28,737 nucleotides of DNA. It comes from Amoebophrya sp. AT5.2. Taxonomy: Eukaryota > Sar > Dinophyceae > Syndiniales > Amoebophryaceae. The notes beneath the pieces were generated by a model. It saw only the letters and a program-made list of their open reading frames with translations, made no database searches and had not been told where the DNA came from. This document shows, piece by piece, positions 25,719 to 28,737 of the stretch. The stretch is from assembly GCA_005223375.1 (NCBI GenBank), contig RXOD01004105.1, positions 1 through 28,737 on the forward strand, in the 5' to 3' direction. A program made the translations under genes and the position numbers. Within the stretch, counting starts at the first letter, position 1. Each line of letters begins with the position of its first letter.

Positions 25719-26768
25719 TTACTTGCAGCCCGGGAACACTCCTTGCGCTTCCGCTGTCGCGAACCAGTCGCCCATTTTCGGCAGCACCGCATTCGCGTCG
25801 TTCTCTCCTCGCGGTTTCCCGTCCACCAAAGCCTTCGGCAGCCCTTTCGCTGTTTCCCACTTCTTCTCGTTCATCGCCATCGCTGCTTCGCTTCCCGCCG
25901 GCCCGCAACCCTCCTCGAACACCACGCTCATCCCCTCCATGCCGTCCCCCTTCGCCAGCGAGTAGTGGCACAGATCCCCCGTGTACAGGACTTTTCCGTT
26001 CCACTTGTCCAGGAACTCTGCCTTCGTAGAGTCCGCGGCGAGCGCCATCACGCACCTGCCCGCGAACTCGGGACTCTCCGCGTCCGGCCCGAACGCCGCA
26101 ATCTCCGTTTTCCCGCCCTGCGGCCACAGCGTCATCGAGCGGATTTTGCACCCGGTTCCGTCCGCACCCCCGTTGGTCTGCTCCATGGAGTTCAGTTCCA
26201 CCGCCATGTCCCAGGAGAGCCGGTCCGTACCCGCGTGCGCAGTGCTGTAGCCGCACTCGAAGAGGTAGAGGTGGCCGCCGGCGGAAGAGATCTGCAGGAT
26301 GAGGCCGTTCTTCACATTCCCCTTCACCATGTGCGGGACCAGCAACCGCGTGAGCACATACGCGGATCGCACCCCCACATCATACGAAGCGTCGAAGGTG
26401 GACAACGGCTTTTCCCAGAACGGCTTGCCCATGTGCGGGACGAGGGAGTCGGGCTGGTGCGGGTTGAACCCCCCGTACGCGGAGTTCACGAGGAGGGAAA
26501 CGTTGCCGCCCGTTTCGGCCGCGACTTTCTGCACGAAGGCTTCGGCGTCGGCCTCCTTGCCGCGCGCCTGATCGAGTGGGGAGGGAATAATCTTACCCGA
26601 ACCCCCGTTGGAAGCGACGATTTCAGCCACTTCCTTGGCTAAGGCTTCGAGTTTGTCGGCGGAACGGGCGGTGGCGTAGACGGTGTAGCCAGCCTCGGAA
26701 GCGAGGACCTTCGCGATGCCACGACCGAAACCGCGGGAAGCGCCGGTCACAATGGCGAACTTTGACAT
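25719..26768 (-). CDS. Short-chain dehydrogenase/reductase, DHRS1-like, catalytic Lys replaced
   Basis: 349 residues from ATG 26766-26768. This is a classical-type SDR Rossmann fold for NAD(P)-dependent oxidoreduction of an unknown carbonyl or alcohol substrate. The cofactor loop TGASRGFGRG is at 8-17, the NNAG-type motif appears as NSAYGG at 95-100, and the catalytic Ser is in ISSAGG at about 161. The active-site Tyr is Y174. The expected YxxxK reads Y174-S-T-A-H178, so the catalytic Lys is His. LWPQGGKTE at 214-222 matches the LWPG..TE segment of the DHRS1 group, with Gln inserted or substituted. The C-terminus (about 260-349) is longer than in simple SDRs. It is intronless and co-oriented with the array, with no evident functional link to it. 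Activity is doubtful unless His can substitute. Confidence 0.9.
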   Translation of the reverse strand: MSKFAIVTGASRGFGRGIAKVLASEAGYTVYATARSADKLEALAKEVAEIVASNGGSGKIIPSPLDQARGKEADAEAFVQKVAAETGGNVSLLVNSAYGGFNPHQPDSLVPHMGKPFWEKPLSTFDASYDVGVRSAYVLTRLLVPHMVKGNVKNGLILQISSAGGHLYLFECGYSTAHAGTDRLSWDMAVELNSMEQTNGGADGTGCKIRSMTLWPQGGKTEIAAFGPDAESPEFAGRCVMALAADSTKAEFLDKWNGKVLYTGDLCHYSLAKGDGMEGMSVVFEEGCGPAGSEAAMAMNEKKWETAKGLPKALVDGKPRGENDANAVLPKMGDWFATAEAQGVFPGCK

Positions 26769-27501
26769 TTCTCCCTACTTTGCGGAGGTTGGCTTTACTT
26801 GATCGATTACTTTTTGTTTCTGTTTCGACTTTCGAAGTCTTCGGTAATATTTCCTGCAGGTGGGATGCACATGCAGACGCTCGTGGTGTAAGTAGCCTGC
26901 TCCTTCGATATTCGCGGTCGTCGCTTGTTTTCACCGGAGATGCTTTGATTTTTGACTTAAAATTCAAGTGGTGGAATTTCAAGTCGCATTATAAGACCGC
27001 CTTCTTATTCGACCGATTTGGATTTGCGTCAGCGATGGGGCTGTGGCTGCACTCTTCTCTCTACAACCTCGTTCTCTCTCGAAGTCATATCAGAAACTGG
27101 TGGAGCCGATCTACCTCTGAGGATATTGTAGCGAACAAGTCAGCCCGAAAATCGGTGGCGCCAGTCGGTGGCTTCATCATCCTGGGAACATCACCACAGC
27201 GTGCGCATGAGCACCAAGAACTGTCTAGGTCCATGCGGCAGCTGCAGCTTTCAATTTTCCTTGTCCACGGTGTTCATTATTTCAGCGCAAAATGCACGAG
27301 TATCTTTTTTACTACTAGTCTCAGCTTTTTCTACTGCTGGTGCTGCCCCAGCAATAGCATTGAGACATGCCCATTCGTACCTTTACCGACAGGCACTGAT
27401 TCGCGTCGCGTCGCGGCGCGCCGCGCCAAGGCCGCTGCGTGCTACATGGCAGCGCGCTCCCTTCTTGATCATGCCGAGCGGAAGCTGTGTGCAGATTCTC
27501 A
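26769..27501. other. Spacer between the methyltransferase and dehydrogenase genes
   Basis: A plus-strand frame stays open across nearly all of it (26762-27505) but starts from TTG and shows no recognisable domain. The right part, just past the methyltransferase stop, shares short collinear matches with the scrap region near 11226-11370. Confidence 0.45.
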
Positions 27502-28737
27502 TTAGCAGTAGTGGCAGCCTATCCTGCTGAACGCCGCGTGATCTTGCAGCAGCCAGCGCGTGCCGTTACGAACGTGCCGCAGCACGCTCGTCGGGTCGCG
27601 CAGCACGAAGCCCGGCTCGAGTTCCACGAACCGCGGCGAAAAGCCCGCGTGTTCATCTTCGCCCAGGTTTAATTTTAGAGCTTTTGAAAAGCACTCAAAG
27701 TACGCCGGCCGCGCCGTTCCGGAAGCTTGCGAAGCTGCCGCTTGCGACGTTATTTCCTCCCGCAATTCGGCGAAGCTGACTTCGTCGCCAACGACCACTG
27801 CGTTTGTTGGAAGAGACACTTCTCCGTCGGCGTTTTCCGCTTCACTTTCCTGCGCGACTCCCACCCGTCGCAACGTCCCCACAAGTCTCTGCGCGTCCTC
27901 GGCTTTCAGCGCGTCGTTCTCGCGGAAGCCTCTGTAGTCCGGATACTCGTTCAGGAAAAACCACTGCCAGTGCGGAATCACTGTTTTGGTTTTTATTTTT
28001 TCGTTTTCTCCACCAATTTCCGACTCCGCTTGCCTCAAATGAAGTTTAACGAGCTCCTCGGTCCGAACGTACACCATGTCCATCCAGCCGACGCGGCCCA
28101 CGAGCGTGTACTCAAAATGCCCCATCAAGTTCTGCCACGCCCTTGGAGACGCCCCGATCGCGCAATCCGCGTCTAATGTCCGGTTGCCGCGCCACTCCAC
28201 CGCCGCTCCAACACCGGAGATGTTGACGTCTTCGGAATTTTCATCAGTTTCTGCCTCGAACGCGAAGTCCGTATCGAGGTCGAAGTTTACGTTGAATTCG
28301 ACGACTACTACCCGCGGCCTGTAGTTGCCTTCCTCCAGGAGCGCCTTCAAAACGAACAGGTCGTGGCTGTCCATGTCCGACGAAAGCAGATCCAAATCCT
28401 TCGGCACTCGTTGTTCCTCGAATAGTTTCACCACGTTGTGGGGGTATAGAGGTTCGGCGATCAGCTTTGTGGATTTGACGCTTTCACCACTCGCATTCAC
28501 CGGCTTCCCGTCGACGAATTCGCCCTCGTGCCTCGCGTCGAACAGCACGCCCTGGAAGCCGTAGTGCTTTTCGAAGAAGTAGGAGTTCGAACCGCCGTAC
28601 TGAGAGCCGGACCGGTGCGCTTTCGTATCAAACCCGTATTCCACGAAGAAGGGGGTCTTTTTGTGTCTAGCATCTCCGATCCCGATCTTACGAAAGATGC
28701 CCTCGACAACAATGTCCTGCGCGCCCTGGGAGTAGAT
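27502..28737 (-). CDS. FkbM-like methyltransferase domain protein, 5' end off the window
   Basis: 411 codons are visible and the frame is open to the right edge. The apparent start at 28644 is a GTG inside the domain, not the true start. The first visible residues are IYSQGAQDIVVEGIFRKIG, followed by PFFVEYGFDT, GGSNSYFFEKHYGFQGVLFDARHE, KLFEEQRVPKDLDLLSSDMD, SHDLFVLKALLEE and RPRVVVVEFNVNF. This series matches the YSQ.GQD ... FVE.GF ... G..LD ... DIDS.D ... PR...VEFN layout of FkbM-like SAM-dependent methyltransferases found in protists and animals. The C-terminal third (about 190-411) includes a Glu-rich stretch and is not recognised. It ends SRIGCHYC. The substrate cannot be told. A copy of its extreme 3' end lies in the array at 11368-11412. 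Confidence 0.8.
   Translation of the reverse strand: MYSQGAQDIVVEGIFRKIGIGDARHKKTPFFVEYGFDTKAHRSGSQYGGSNSYFFEKHYGFQGVLFDARHEGEFVDGKPVNASGESVKSTKLIAEPLYPHNVVKLFEEQRVPKDLDLLSSDMDSHDLFVLKALLEEGNYRPRVVVVEFNVNFDLDTDFAFEAETDENSEDVNISGVGAAVEWRGNRTLDADCAIGASPRAWQNLMGHFEYTLVGRVGWMDMVYVRTEELVKLHLRQAESEIGGENEKIKTKTVIPHWQWFFLNEYPDYRGFRENDALKAEDAQRLVGTLRRVGVAQESEAENADGEVSLPTNAVVVGDEVSFAELREEITSQAAASQASGTARPAYFECFSKALKLNLGEDEHAGFSPRFVELEPGFVLRDPTSVLRHVRNGTRWLLQDHAAFSRIGCHYC

Noticed and set aside
26762..27505. 247-residue plus-strand open frame in the spacer
   Set aside because: It starts from TTG, overlaps the dehydrogenase start on the other strand, and shows no motif. An exon cannot be fully excluded.
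1..28737. Bacterial operon
   Set aside because: Spacers are mostly hundreds of bases, no ribosome-binding pattern precedes the starts, and N-termini look like organelle presequences.

Overview
The window is nuclear DNA of a eukaryotic microbe. The evidence is long ATG-initiated genes, intergenic spacers of 87-943 bp without Shine-Dalgarno patterns, presequence-like N-termini, and one flanking gene that may contain an intron. TAA, TAG and TGA all serve as stops, so the code looks standard. Every supported gene lies on the minus strand. An alga or alveolate is plausible, but I cannot name the lineage from this sequence.

Layout, left to right (transcription runs right to left). At 1-777 is the partial 5' part of an unidentified, low-complexity, possibly secreted protein whose frame is interrupted by a TGA. 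From 1216 to 24775 is a head-to-tail array of one protein family: 13 intronless genes (called U1 to U13 from left to right) holding 14 copies of a unit of about 430-490 residues, because U3 is two units fused in one frame. To the right are a DHRS1-like short-chain dehydrogenase (25719-26768) and the 3' part of an FkbM-like methyltransferase gene that runs off the right edge (27502-28737).

Each array unit has the same order. First is an Arg/Ser-rich N-terminus, often with a mitochondrial-style RxFS motif. Next is one copy of the roughly 57-residue 'phage-integrase repeat' (FxEAK ... W..SG.RP..IPS.P ... GW.GY.DFLGY). Then come a helix and strands ending in D.W.A(V)Q.KFA, which resembles the (E/Q)xK motif of PD-(D/E)XK nuclease folds, followed by DVG.IFVSD, a helical WW...RRDS region, and a C-terminal half with GN..LSG.RC.QR, FD.NK, RG.GW.G.V(E/Q)RYIC, RGVFIFP..FVF and RGRL.VYPPF. 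The two halves look like diverged copies of one fold. The family's biochemical function is unknown to me. A set of organelle-directed nucleic-acid-binding or nuclease-derived factors is my inference.

The array has an internal history. Subtypes recur in order: A (U9, U5), B (U8, U4), C (U7, U3a, and also U10), which points to duplication of multi-gene blocks. A broken 5' fragment of an A-type gene sits just upstream of U11. A scrap resembling the 3' end of the methyltransferase gene lies inside the array between U6 and U5. Two short tandem repeats occupy promoter-side spacers. I saw no tRNA, rRNA, CRISPR or transposase gene.
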